NCBI GenBank assembly: GCA_017563185.1 | Contig: JAFXIL010000088.1 | Coordinates: forward strand, 1 to 33,413 | DNA: 33,413 bases | Direction of reading: 5' to 3' | DNA from: Kiritimatiellia bacterium | GTDB taxonomy: Bacteria > Verrucomicrobiota > Kiritimatiellia > RFP12 > UBA1067 | Shown: positions 10,870 to 19,038 of the stretch, in pieces | Layout of the letters: every line of letters begins with the position of its first letter | Position numbering within the stretch: the first letter of the stretch is position 1 | Made by a program: the position numbers and the translations under genes | Notes under the pieces: generated by a model | Told to the model about the DNA's origin: nothing | The model's database searches: none | Seen by the model: the letters and a program-made list of their open reading frames with translations, nothing else

Positions 10870-12084
10870 ATGGGCGAGGCTACGTCAGCGGCGCGCGTCG
10901 TTGTGCTGGGCGGCGGCAGAAGCGGCAAGGCGGCCGCGGCGCTTCTTCGCAGGGAGGGCGCCGAGGTGACGGTGCTGGAGGGCGACGTGCCGTTCCCCGA
11001 AGGAGATTTCGGCCTCTGCGTGACGTCCCCCGGCATTCCGCTCGACCATCCCTGGCAGCGCGCGGCGCGCGGGCGCGGCTTGAAAGTGGTCTCGGAGCTG
11101 CAGCTCGGCGCGGAGCGCTGGCGCGCGCGCGGCGGGCGCATGCTCGCGGTGACGGGTTCGAAGGGCAAGAGCTCGGTCGTCAAGATTGTTGCGGAGGCGG
11201 TGGGCGGCGTTGCGTGCGGCAACTACGGCCTGCCGCTCTGCGACGTGGTGAACGAATGCGACGAGCGCGGGGCGGACGGCGCGGCGGGATGGGCCGTCGT
11301 GGAGGTGAGCTCGTTTCAGATGGAGACCACGGATCTGCCGCATAACGCATTCGGGGCGGCGGCTCTCCTCAATCTGCAGGAGGACCACCTCGACAGGCAC
11401 GGCAGTGCCGAGGTGTACCATGGCCTCAAGCGGCGGCTTCTCGGAATGGCGCGCGTGAAGGTGGACGGCACGGCCGGCGCCTCGCCTGCGCCTGGCGGCG
11501 AGGCTCTGCTCGCGGGATCGTACTTCGACAATTCCGTCCTGCTCCGCAACGGGCTCTGCGCGGTGGCGCTGATGCGCGCCGCAGGCGTGGTGGACGGCGC
11601 GATCGCGGCGGCGTTCGCGCGCTTCGAGCCGCTGCCGCACAGAATGCAGACGGTGTGCGGGGAGGGCGGCGCGCTGTGGATCGACGACTCGAAGGCCACC
11701 TCTCTCGCGGCGCTTGCGGCGGGCGTGGAGATGGCCGCCGCGAGGCTTGGCCGCGCCGAGCCGGGCTCGAAGCCGGGCGTTTTGCTCGTCGCAGGGGGCC
11801 TTTCGAAGGGGGATGATCCATTTTCTGTGATTCCGCGCTTGCGTTCTGGGGTAAAAAAAGTGTATCTTATAGGGCGTTGCGCAGAACAGTTCTTTCACGC
11901 GTGGCGGGAAACCGTGCCGTGCGAGGTCTGCGGGACCCTTGACCGGGCGGTCGAGGCAGCCCGGCGCGATGTCGTTTCCGGCGAGGCCGTGCTGCTCTCT
12001 CCGGGCACGGCCAGTTTCGATCAATTTCAAAATTATGGTGCCCGCGGCGATGCGTTCGCTGCTCTCGTTCGTGCGGGGGCGTGA
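10870..12084 (+). CDS. murD: UDP-N-acetylmuramoylalanine--D-glutamate ligase
   Basis: MurD adds D-glutamate to UDP-MurNAc-L-Ala in cytoplasmic peptidoglycan precursor synthesis. The 404-residue frame has an N-terminal Rossmann part (VVVLGGGRSGKAAAALLRREGAEVTVLE), the ATP loop TGSKGKSS at residues 95-102, the Mur-ligase motifs EVSSFQME and NLQEDHLDRHG, and the C-terminal WIDDSKATS and LLSPGTASFDQF. It is slightly shorter than the usual 430-450. The ATG at 10870 is chosen because it lies 11 bases after the CBS-HATPase stop and begins just before the Rossmann strand; the frame stays open far upstream without coding meaning. With ftsW downstream it is a remnant of a dcw-type cell-wall cluster. 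Confidence 0.93.
   Translation: MGEATSAARVVVLGGGRSGKAAAALLRREGAEVTVLEGDVPFPEGDFGLCVTSPGIPLDHPWQRAARGRGLKVVSELQLGAERWRARGGRMLAVTGSKGKSSVVKIVAEAVGGVACGNYGLPLCDVVNECDERGADGAAGWAVVEVSSFQMETTDLPHNAFGAAALLNLQEDHLDRHGSAEVYHGLKRRLLGMARVKVDGTAGASPAPGGEALLAGSYFDNSVLLRNGLCAVALMRAAGVVDGAIAAAFARFEPLPHRMQTVCGEGGALWIDDSKATSLAALAAGVEMAAARLGRAEPGSKPGVLLVAGGLSKGDDPFSVIPRLRSGVKKVYLIGRCAEQFFHAWRETVPCEVCGTLDRAVEAARRDVVSGEAVLLSPGTASFDQFQNYGARGDAFAALVRAGA
11839..11868 (+). promoter_or_regulatory. Possible internal promoter inside murD
   Basis: TTGCGT, an 18-bp spacer containing seven consecutive As, and TATCTT preceded by TG. It is an AT-rich island in an otherwise GC-rich gene and could give extra transcription of the LysM and ftsW genes about 250 bases downstream. 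Weak case. Confidence 0.25.
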
Positions 12085-12121
12085 CGGCGGCGCGGGGCCA
12101 GCAAAAACGAGGAAGAAGACA

Positions 12122-13510
12122 ATGAAGGTGCAGAAGCTCGGATTGGTTCTGAGTGTGAACATGGCAGCCGCCTGCCTTATGATGCAGGGCTGCAAGGCGG
12201 TCAAGGACGGCAACACGTCGCTTCCTCCCAACACGACGGTTGTGATGAACAATCCCGCGCCCGCTCCGGCGGCGCAACAGGTCGCGGCGCCTACGGCCAC
12301 CGCTCCCCTCGCCGGCCAGGAAATCAGCCAGCAGGCGCCCGCCACGATGAGATCCGGCGTGTCGATCGAGCCTGGCCCCGCAGTTCAGCCTGTCCCTGCG
12401 GTTCAGCCTGCCCCCGCAGTTCAGCCTGCGGCCACTGTCCTGCCGCCGCCGCAGCCCTCGCAGGTGCGTGAGGTGAAGCCGCTGCCTCCGGTGCCGCCGA
12501 AGGCCCACGCGGCGCCAGCCGTCGCCCATACGACGTCTGCCGCCGGTGCGAAGCCCGCCGCCCCTGCCGCCGCCGATGGCTTCGTGTACACGGTCAAGTC
12601 CGGCGATCAGCTGTATGCCGTGAGCCGCCGCTACAACGTGCGCCTTGCGGCGATCGCGAAGGCCAACCCCGGGCTCAACGTCGACCGCATCAGAATCGGC
12701 CAGAAGATCGTGATCCCCGGCGTTGCCGCCGAGCAGGCGCCCGCTGCCGCGGTCGCCACGACAAAGCCTGAGCAGCCTAAGCCCGAGCAGTCTGCGGTGA
12801 TGAACGCCGCCGCCACGCCCACGGCCGCCAACATCACGCCTCCGGCGAAGGGTTCGCAGGCGACGCCCGCCGCCGTCAAGACGAAGACGCCTCCTGCTTC
12901 CGGCGTGAAGACGACCTCCTCATTCAAGCCCTACACCGGCCCCACGAAGGAGTACAAGGTGCGCAGCGGCGACTCGCTCGGAAAGATCGCCTACGACGCC
13001 GGCATCTCCATCCGCGCGCTCAAGGACATGAACAAGCTCACGAAGGACAACCTGCGCGTTGGCCAGGTGCTGCTCATTCCCGCCGAGAAGGTGACGAAGC
13101 CCGCGGCCGACAAGAAGCCAGTCGAGACGAAGGACGCTCCCAAGAGCGAAGTCAAGGTCGAGGAGAAGCCCGTCGAGGTGAAGGCGGCCGTCGAGCCCGC
13201 CAAGGTCGAGGAGAAGCCCGCCGAGGCGGCGCCCGTCGTCGCGCCCGTCAAGGTCGAGGAGAAGCCGGTTGAAGAAAAGCCCGTCGTCGATGCCGAGCCT
13301 GCCGTCACCACGCCCCCTCCCGCCGTTGAAGACGCCGGAAACACGTATGTGGTCAAGGACGGCGACGACCTCGTCTCCGTCTCCATCGCCTGCGGCGTGA
13401 GCCCGAGCCAGCTGATGGACCTCAACGGCCTCAAGGCCGGCGATGGCATCAAGCCCGGCCAGGTGCTCAAGCTGCCTGCGCACGCCACTAAGCCTCAGGG
13501 CGACAAGTAG
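12122..13510 (+). CDS. LysM-repeat lipoprotein
   Basis: A 462-residue exported protein. The start is set at the ATG at 12122, which follows GAGGAAGAAG and gives a signal peptide ending in a lipobox-like MQGC (cysteine at about residue 23). Earlier codons in this frame overlap murD and are not coding. Three LysM domains, which bind GlcNAc-containing glycans such as peptidoglycan, lie at residues ~154-200 (YTVKSGDQLYAVSRRYN), ~276-320 (YKVRSGDSLGKIAYDAG) and ~407-452 (YVVKDGDDLVSVSIACG). The linkers are low-complexity: a VQP(A/V)PA repeat at ~80-105, and Lys/Glu/Val/Pro repeats with KVEEKP occurring several times at ~340-400. No hydrolase domain is seen. Placed between murD and ftsW, it probably anchors in the outer membrane and contacts peptidoglycan. 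Confidence 0.88.
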   Translation: MKVQKLGLVLSVNMAAACLMMQGCKAVKDGNTSLPPNTTVVMNNPAPAPAAQQVAAPTATAPLAGQEISQQAPATMRSGVSIEPGPAVQPVPAVQPAPAVQPAATVLPPPQPSQVREVKPLPPVPPKAHAAPAVAHTTSAAGAKPAAPAAADGFVYTVKSGDQLYAVSRRYNVRLAAIAKANPGLNVDRIRIGQKIVIPGVAAEQAPAAAVATTKPEQPKPEQSAVMNAAATPTAANITPPAKGSQATPAAVKTKTPPASGVKTTSSFKPYTGPTKEYKVRSGDSLGKIAYDAGISIRALKDMNKLTKDNLRVGQVLLIPAEKVTKPAADKKPVETKDAPKSEVKVEEKPVEVKAAVEPAKVEEKPAEAAPVVAPVKVEEKPVEEKPVVDAEPAVTTPPPAVEDAGNTYVVKDGDDLVSVSIACGVSPSQLMDLNGLKAGDGIKPGQVLKLPAHATKPQGDK

Positions 13511-13539
13511 TCGACTCGCTGCTCAACTGGGATGTAGCA

Positions 13540-14715
13540 GTGACGCGCGCCGGCCTGTCTTTTCTCCTCTCCATCGTCGCGCTGCTGGCCATCGGCCTGG
13601 TGGTTCTGGCCTCGGCCAGCGGCGCGTACGGCCTGTACCTGTACAATGACGCCAATCACTTCTTCGTCAGGCAGGTCGTATGGGTGGGCGTGTCGATCGT
13701 GGTCGGCGTGGCAGCCTACTTCTTCGACTACCACAAATGGCGCGAGATGCCATGGCTCACCGTTCTTCTGTATCTGGTCGTGGTGTGCTTGATGGCTGCG
13801 GTGTTCGCGTTTCCGGAGGTGAAGGGGTCGCATCGATGGCTGAAGATCACGTCGTCGCTGCGCCTTCAGCCAAGCGAGTTCGGCAAGCTGGCGGTGGTGA
13901 TCGCCACCGCTGTGTTCATCGACCGTGCGGGCTGGCGCATCTCCAAGTTCTGGAAGGGTGCCGTGAGGGCGTCGTTTCTGGTGGCCGTGATCATGGGGCT
14001 TGCGGTGGCCGAACCCGACTTCGGCGCCACGATGGTGATCGGCATCACGGCCGGCGCGCTCTTCTTCATCTCGGGCATGAAGATACTTCATCTGGTTGCG
14101 CTGGGCGTGATGGGCGGCGTTGCGGTGGGCGTGCCGCTTATGCTCAACAAGAATCGCATGAACCGGATTCTCTCGTGGTTCAAGAGCAGCGTGTCAGACG
14201 GCGGCGCGGCGGTGCTCACCGCCAAGGAGAAGGCGGTCGAGCACCAGGCGAACGCCGCTCTCGTGGCAATCCGCAACGGCGGCACCACGGGCGTGGGATA
14301 CACCAAGTCCATGCAGAAGCTTCAGTATCTTCCCGAGGCGCACACCGACTTCATCTTCGCCGTTGGCGCCGAGGAGTTGGGGCTTGTGTTCTCGCTTGCG
14401 CTGCTGGCGCTGTACGTGACGGTGATGGTGCTGGGCATGATCGCGGCCGCGCGCTCTCCAGATCGCCTGGGCCGCCTGATAGCCTACGGCATGACCTTCC
14501 TCATAGTGTTCCAGGCGCTCTTCAATCTGGGCGTGGTCACGAAGTGCCTTCCCACAAAGGGCATAGCGCTGCCGTTCATAAGCTATGGGGGCACGAATCT
14601 GCTGACGGCGGCGGTGGCGTCGGGAATAATTCTCAATGTTTTTCGTCAAATTGAATCGCCAAAACTCCGTCCAAGGAGTATAATATCACCGATGTTTGAA
14701 ACAGAAGGAGCATAA
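13540..14715 (+). CDS. ftsW: FtsW/RodA/SpoVE family peptidoglycan polymerase
   Basis: A 391-residue membrane protein with about ten hydrophobic segments. SEDS-family glycosyltransferases polymerise lipid II into glycan strands; FtsW works with a class B penicillin-binding protein at the septum. Family motifs are present: KGSHRWLK, QPSEFGKL, the AEPDFGATMVI segment with the conserved acidic residue, QYLPEAHTDFIFAVGAEELG in the large loop and PFISYGGTNLL near the end. The start is a GTG at 13540, 29 bases after the LysM gene. FtsW is preferred over RodA because of the murD neighbour, although murG and ftsQAZ do not follow. The last codons overlap the serC promoter. Confidence 0.88.
   Translation: MTRAGLSFLLSIVALLAIGLVVLASASGAYGLYLYNDANHFFVRQVVWVGVSIVVGVAAYFFDYHKWREMPWLTVLLYLVVVCLMAAVFAFPEVKGSHRWLKITSSLRLQPSEFGKLAVVIATAVFIDRAGWRISKFWKGAVRASFLVAVIMGLAVAEPDFGATMVIGITAGALFFISGMKILHLVALGVMGGVAVGVPLMLNKNRMNRILSWFKSSVSDGGAAVLTAKEKAVEHQANAALVAIRNGGTTGVGYTKSMQKLQYLPEAHTDFIFAVGAEELGLVFSLALLALYVTVMVLGMIAAARSPDRLGRLIAYGMTFLIVFQALFNLGVVTKCLPTKGIALPFISYGGTNLLTAAVASGIILNVFRQIESPKLRPRSIISPMFETEGA
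14679..14684 (+). promoter_or_regulatory. -10 element for serC within the 3' end of ftsW
   Basis: Perfect TATAAT at 14679-14684 in an AT-rich stretch. No good -35 at 16-18 bp (TTGAAT lies 22 bp upstream). The start would be near 14691, giving a ~29-nt leader with GAAGGAG before the serC ATG. Confidence 0.5.
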
Positions 14716-14719
14716 AAAG

Positions 14720-15796
14720 ATGTCTCGTGCATACAATTTCTCGGCCGGTCCGGCCGTGCTGCCGCTCGAAGTGCTGCAGAGCGCGCAGGAAGACCTTGTG
14801 GACTACAAGGGCACTGGAATGTCCGTGATGGAGATGAGCCACCGCGGCAAGACCTACGACGCCATCCACCAGGAGGCCATCGCCACGTTCAAGGAGCTGT
14901 GCGGCCTGAACGACGACTGGAGCGTGTGCTTCGTCCAGGGCGGCGCGTCGCACCAGTTCGCGATGATTCCGATGAACTTCCTCGGCGAGGGGCAGGTTGC
15001 CGACTACGCCAACCAGGGCACGTGGTCCAACAAGGCCCTCAAGGAGGCGCAGGCGATCGGCCGCGTGAACGTGGCGGCCAACTGCCAGAAGGACATCCCT
15101 GCGCGCATGCCGGCCGACGACGAGTTCAAGTGGACTCCCGGTGCGGCCTACAGCCACATCTGCTCGAACGAGACGATCTCCGGCGCGGAGCTCAAGAAGT
15201 TCCCCGTCACCGGCTCGCCTCTCATCTGCGACATGTCCAGCGACATCCTTTCCTGCGAGCGCGACTACACGCAGTTCTCGATGTTCTACGCCGGCGCGCA
15301 GAAGAACCTTGGTCCCTCCGGCATGGCCGTAGTCGCCATCCGCAAGGAGTTCGCCGCGCGTGGCTCGCAGACGATCCCCACGATGCTGCAGTACCGCACC
15401 TTCGTCGACAACGATTCGCTGTACAACACGCCTCCGTGCTGGTCCATCTACATCTTCGGGGAGACGATGAAGTGGGTGAAGAAGATGGGCAAGGAGAACC
15501 TGTTCCGTCTCAACGAGGAGAAGGCGAAGAAGATCTACGACGTGATCGACGGCTCAGGCTTCTACCGCGGCACCGCGCTCAAGGAGTACCGCTCCAACAT
15601 GAACGTAACCTGGCGTCTGCCCACGGAGGAGCTCGAGGCGCAGTTCATCAAGGAGGCCGCAGCTCTCGGGATGTCGTCCCTCAAGGGCCACCGCTCGGTC
15701 GGCGGCGTACGCGCCTCGATCTACAACGCCTTCCCGATGTCGGGCGTTGACGCCCTCGTCGACTTCATGAAGGAGTTCGAGAGGAAGAACGGCTGA
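14720..15796 (+). CDS. serC: Phosphoserine aminotransferase
   Basis: SerC is a PLP enzyme converting 3-phosphohydroxypyruvate plus glutamate to phosphoserine in serine (and often pyridoxal phosphate) synthesis. The 358-residue protein shows the N-terminal YNFSAGPAVLP, MEMSHRG, FVQGGASHQF, the DMSSDIL loop and the PLP lysine in YAGAQKNLGPSG, with C-terminal GMSSLKGHRSVGGVRASIYNA. The ATG at 14720 is preferred over an in-frame TTG at 14696 because GAAGGAG lies at good spacing before it and the TTG would extend the protein with a non-conserved KQKEHKK tail. serA and serB are not nearby. Confidence 0.96.
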   Translation: MSRAYNFSAGPAVLPLEVLQSAQEDLVDYKGTGMSVMEMSHRGKTYDAIHQEAIATFKELCGLNDDWSVCFVQGGASHQFAMIPMNFLGEGQVADYANQGTWSNKALKEAQAIGRVNVAANCQKDIPARMPADDEFKWTPGAAYSHICSNETISGAELKKFPVTGSPLICDMSSDILSCERDYTQFSMFYAGAQKNLGPSGMAVVAIRKEFAARGSQTIPTMLQYRTFVDNDSLYNTPPCWSIYIFGETMKWVKKMGKENLFRLNEEKAKKIYDVIDGSGFYRGTALKEYRSNMNVTWRLPTEELEAQFIKEAAALGMSSLKGHRSVGGVRASIYNAFPMSGVDALVDFMKEFERKNG

Positions 15797-15838
15797 CGCC
15801 GCCGCATGTGAATCTGCAACAGAAAAAAGGAGCCTGTC

Positions 15839-16165
15839 ATGGAAAAGACCTATATGCACACGGGCATCCCCGTGGCCGAGAAGATGGAGGGCATGAACTA
15901 CATGCCCGGCCTCAAGGTGTGGATCTGCAACAACGATGAGTACAAGATCGAGTACCTGTACTGGGAGAAGGACACCCCGTGCGCCTGGCGCATGGTGGCC
16001 GAGACGCATGTGGCGTACAACGTGGCGGACGTGGACGAGGCCGTGAAGGAGGCCGTCGCCGCTGGCGCAGACGTGCTTCTGCCGAAGTACTCCCTCGGCG
16101 GCACGTGCGCGATTGCCTACGTGGGCTGGCCGAACGGTCCGCAGGTCGAGTTCTTCCAGAATTGA
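15839..16165 (+). CDS. VOC-fold (glyoxalase-like) small protein
   Basis: A 108-residue protein with the single-module VOC pattern: an opening HTGIPV, an IEYLYWEKDTP strand, ETHVAYNVADVDEAVKEAVAAGADVLLP and a final AIAYVGWPNGPQVEFFQ with the terminal glutamate typical of metal sites. Many VOC proteins are lyases, isomerases or dioxygenases, and the substrate cannot be told here. A strong ribosome site AAAAAAGGAGCC precedes the ATG. It lies 42 bases after serC and 49 before dhaK; with dhaK it may act on three-carbon carbonyl compounds, which is inference from position. Confidence 0.65.
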   Translation: MEKTYMHTGIPVAEKMEGMNYMPGLKVWICNNDEYKIEYLYWEKDTPCAWRMVAETHVAYNVADVDEAVKEAVAAGADVLLPKYSLGGTCAIAYVGWPNGPQVEFFQN

Positions 16166-16180
16166 CCTTTCCGCCCAGCC

Positions 16181-16204
16181 TTCAACCTTTCAAACCTTCA
16201 AACG
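16181..16204 (+). repeat. 8-bp tandem repeat upstream of dhaK
   Basis: Three successive octamers TTCAACCT, TTCAAACC and TTCAAACG. The same unit in purer form occurs at 30927-30957. Its role is unknown. Confidence 0.55.
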
Positions 16205-16214
16205 AGTCACAGCC

Positions 16215-17219
16215 ATGCCGATGAAGAAATTCATGAACGATCCCGCGAACCTCACCAAGGAGCTCCTTGAGGGTCTCGTGGGCTGCTATTCCGACACCCT
16301 TGCCCTCGTCAACGAGAAGATCGTCGTGCGCAAGACGCCCAAGAGCCCCGACAAGGTGGCGCTCGTCGCGTTCGGCGGCTCCGGGCACGAGCCAGCCATG
16401 CACGGTTTCGTGGGCCAGGGCATGCTCGACGCGTGCGTAGCGGGCGACATCTTCGCCGCTCCTGGCGGCGAGAAGGTGTTCGAGGCGCTCGACTACGTGA
16501 AGCGCGACGCGGGCACGCTGCTCATCACCCTCAACCATAACGGCGACCGCATGAGCGGCTCGAAGGCCATGCGCAAGGCGCAGAAGGCCGGGCTCAAGGT
16601 GGTCGAGATCGTAATCCACGACGACATCGCCCAGGGTCCCGATACTCCGATCGAGGACAAGCGCGGCCTCGGCGGCGTGATTCCCTTCATCAAGGTCGTC
16701 GGCGCAGCAGCCGAGGAGGGCAAGAGCCTCGACGAGATTGTGGAGCTTGCGAACAAGTTCAACGAGGGCATCGCCACGCTCTCGGTGGCGCTCAAGGTGG
16801 CCACGCATCCGCAGAACGGCGGCGAGATCGGCGCCCTTGCGGACGACGAGATGGAGATCGGCATGGGCCAGCACGGCGAAGGCGGCGGCGGCATCTCGAA
16901 GATGTGCACCGCCGACGAGACGGTGGAGAAGATGCTGCCCTCGCTCGTGAAGGCCACGAAGCTCGCCTCGGGCGACAAGGCGCTTCTTCTCATCAACGGC
17001 TCCGGATCCACCACCACGATGGAGATGCTCATCTGCTACCGCAAGGCGAAGTCCATGCTCGAGGCGATGGGCGTCACAGTGCTGCCCGGCAAGTGCGACG
17101 AGCTTCTCACCGTGCAGGAGATGGCTGGCTTCCAGATGATTCTCTGCAAGTGCTGCGATACGTGCGCGAAGTACCTCGCGGCACCGGCGAACGCGCCGTA
17201 CTGGACCACCCTCGGCTGA
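16215..17219 (+). CDS. dhaK: Dihydroxyacetone kinase substrate-binding subunit DhaK
   Basis: DhaK covalently holds dihydroxyacetone through a histidine while a partner DhaL (with DhaM, or with ATP) supplies the phosphate. The 334-residue protein has VALVAFGGSGHEPAMHGFVG, the LLITLNHNGDRM segment, and GMGQHGEGGGG with H220, matching the substrate histidine of E. coli DhaK (H218). The C-terminus NGSGSTTTMEMLICYR also fits. The ATG at 16215 (or 16221) begins just before the conserved MKKFMNDP; the open frame further upstream crosses the octamer repeats and is not coding. No DhaL, DhaM or DhaR gene is in the window, so the phosphoryl-donor partner must be elsewhere. Confidence 0.92.
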   Translation: MPMKKFMNDPANLTKELLEGLVGCYSDTLALVNEKIVVRKTPKSPDKVALVAFGGSGHEPAMHGFVGQGMLDACVAGDIFAAPGGEKVFEALDYVKRDAGTLLITLNHNGDRMSGSKAMRKAQKAGLKVVEIVIHDDIAQGPDTPIEDKRGLGGVIPFIKVVGAAAEEGKSLDEIVELANKFNEGIATLSVALKVATHPQNGGEIGALADDEMEIGMGQHGEGGGGISKMCTADETVEKMLPSLVKATKLASGDKALLLINGSGSTTTMEMLICYRKAKSMLEAMGVTVLPGKCDELLTVQEMAGFQMILCKCCDTCAKYLAAPANAPYWTTLG

Positions 17220-17220
17220 C

Positions 17221-17260
17221 GCAAAGCAGCAGATCGGCTCTGGTTGGCTTTGCCCGATCT
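17221..17260 (+). other. Interleaved pair of 7-bp stems between dhaK and the secretion ATPase gene
   Basis: GCAAAGC (17221-17227) can pair with GCTTTGC (17247-17253), and AGATCGG (17231-17237) with CCGATCT (17254-17260). The arms interleave with no gap between the second arms, so the two helices are probably alternatives rather than a pseudoknot. No T-run follows either stem. Confidence 0.35.
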
Positions 17261-17291
17261 TGCATTTGCGGCCCAAAGGACATAGAGGACA

Positions 17292-18956
17292 ATGACTTCA
17301 AACGACGAATATGTGCTGCAGCTTCTGCGCGAAAAGGGCTACGTCTCGGCTGAACAGCTCGAGGCCGCCTCGCAGGCGATGCGCGAGGAGAACGAGACCA
17401 CCCTCGACGTGCTGGTGGCTTCGGGCACCGTGAGCGAGGACGACGTTCTTGGAACAATCGCCGACACGTTCGGCATCAAGTACGTGTGCATAGACCCCGC
17501 GGCCATCGAACCCGAGGTCGCGAAGCAGATCGAGCCAGAGGTGGCGCGCAAGTACGGCGTGGCCCCGGTGATGGCCGACGCAGACTCCGTCACCGTGGTC
17601 CTCTCGGATCCGATGGGATACGACGCGGTGGACTCGCTCCGCTATGTGCTGCACGGCCGCGACGTTCAGGCCGTGCTCGCGCCCGCGGAGGAGGTTAAGG
17701 CGGTGATGGACAAGCTCTACCCCACCGGGGCGGACGAGATCACCACCCGCAACGACGACGGCTTCGGCGGCGACGAGTCCGCCGGAGACGAAGACGCCCC
17801 CGTAATCCGCCTCTGCTCGCTGCTCCTTTCCAACGCCATCAAGATGAAGGCCTCCGATATCCATCTCGAGCCGATGGAGAAGGAGTTCCGCGTGCGCTAC
17901 CGCATCGACGGCGCGCTCAGGAAGATGGACTCGCCGCCGAAGCGCCTGCAGGGCGCGATTCTCTCGCGAATCAAGATCATGTCGAAGATCAAGATCTCGG
18001 AGAAGCGCATCCCGCAGGACGGTCGCATCCAGGTGAACGTGGGCGGGCGCGACCTCGACCTTCGTGTATCCACCGTTCCGACGAACCACGGCGAGTCGAT
18101 CGTTATGCGTATTCTCGACAAGTCGAACCTCTCGCTCGGCCTGCCGCAGCTTGGCTTCCTCTCCGACGACCAGAACAAGTTCGAGCGCTTCATCCACCTC
18201 TCCGACGGCGTGGTGCTCGTGACCGGGCCTACCGGCTCCGGCAAATCCACCACCCTCTACGCCGCCCTCGGCCAGATCAACCTGCCGGACCGCAAGATCA
18301 TCACGGTCGAGGACCCTGTGGAATACCAGATGAGCGGCATAAACCAGGTGCAGGTGAACCGCGACGTGGGCCTTGACTTCGCGGCCGCGCTGCGCTCGAT
18401 TCTGCGTCAGGCCCCGAACATCGTGATGATCGGAGAAATCCGCGACGACGAAACGGCCGACATCGCGATGGAGGCGGCCCTCACCGGCCACCTCGTGTTC
18501 TCCACTCTGCACACGAACGACGCTCCCTCGGCCATCACCCGTCTCACCGATATGGGCGTTAAGCCGTTCCTCGTGGCATCCGCGGTGCGCGCCTGCCTCG
18601 CGCAGCGTCTCGTGCGCGCCATCTGCGTGAACTGCAAGGAGGAGTATTTCCCCACCGAGCGCGACCTCAAGATGCTCGGCTCCATCGCCAAGGTGCTGCC
18701 CGACCACATGTACGTGGGCAAGGGCTGCCCCAAGTGCAACGGCGGCTACAAGGGACGAAAGGGCATCTTCGAGATTTTTGAGGTCGACGACACGATCCAG
18801 CGCCTCATCTTCGACCATGCCCCCTCCACCATCCTACGCCAGCGCGCCCGCGAAATGGGAATGCGCACGCTGCGAGAGGACGGCATGCTAAAGGTGGCCT
18901 CCGGCATGACATCCCTCCGCGAGGTCCTCCAGGCGACAATGGGCGACGCCGACTGA
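17292..18956 (+). CDS. GspE/PilB-type secretion or pilus-assembly ATPase
   Basis: A 554-residue hexameric ATPase that powers type II secretion or type IV pilus extension at the inner membrane. Residues 1-140 are the MshEN/GspE N-terminal domain (LREKGYVSAEQLEAA; GTIADTFGIKYV). The ATPase core has Walker A GPTGSGKST at residues 312-320, the Asp box ITVEDPVEYQ, the Walker B region IVMIGEIRDDETADIAMEAALTGH (described in parts) and the His box STLHTND. A tetracysteine zinc site CVNC...CPKC lies at about 445-482, followed by YKGRKGIFEIF. Other pilus or secretion genes are not adjacent, so GspE versus PilB cannot be decided. Transcription ends at the terminator at 18986. Confidence 0.93.
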   Translation: MTSNDEYVLQLLREKGYVSAEQLEAASQAMREENETTLDVLVASGTVSEDDVLGTIADTFGIKYVCIDPAAIEPEVAKQIEPEVARKYGVAPVMADADSVTVVLSDPMGYDAVDSLRYVLHGRDVQAVLAPAEEVKAVMDKLYPTGADEITTRNDDGFGGDESAGDEDAPVIRLCSLLLSNAIKMKASDIHLEPMEKEFRVRYRIDGALRKMDSPPKRLQGAILSRIKIMSKIKISEKRIPQDGRIQVNVGGRDLDLRVSTVPTNHGESIVMRILDKSNLSLGLPQLGFLSDDQNKFERFIHLSDGVVLVTGPTGSGKSTTLYAALGQINLPDRKIITVEDPVEYQMSGINQVQVNRDVGLDFAAALRSILRQAPNIVMIGEIRDDETADIAMEAALTGHLVFSTLHTNDAPSAITRLTDMGVKPFLVASAVRACLAQRLVRAICVNCKEEYFPTERDLKMLGSIAKVLPDHMYVGKGCPKCNGGYKGRKGIFEIFEVDDTIQRLIFDHAPSTILRQRAREMGMRTLREDGMLKVASGMTSLREVLQATMGDAD

Positions 18957-18985
18957 CGCGGCGTGCGCCCGTTGCACAGCTACGG

Positions 18986-19018
18986 AAAACGGCCGCGCTT
19001 TTGCGTGGCCGTTTTTTC
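18986..19018 (+). terminator. Intrinsic terminator after the secretion ATPase gene
   Basis: Stem AAAACGGCC/GGCCGTTTT (9 bp) around a GC-rich loop, ending in six Ts. The A-run on the 5' side could make it work in both directions. Confidence 0.88.
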
Positions 19019-19038
19019 TTCCGGCGGCAACAACGAAT

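Noticed and set aside
11939-12121. N-terminal extension of the LysM protein
   Set aside because: Overlaps the end of murD and would bury the signal peptide; the ATG at 12122 gives a proper lipoprotein signal.
10885-12345. Minus-strand frame opposite murD and the LysM gene start
   Set aside because: Spans two real genes and has no recognisable motif.
17221-17260. H-type pseudoknot reading of the interleaved stems
   Set aside because: No loop remains to cross a 7-bp helix, so both stems cannot easily form together; reported instead as alternative stems.
17298-18818. Minus-strand frame opposite the secretion ATPase gene
   Set aside because: Compositional shadow of a well-supported gene.
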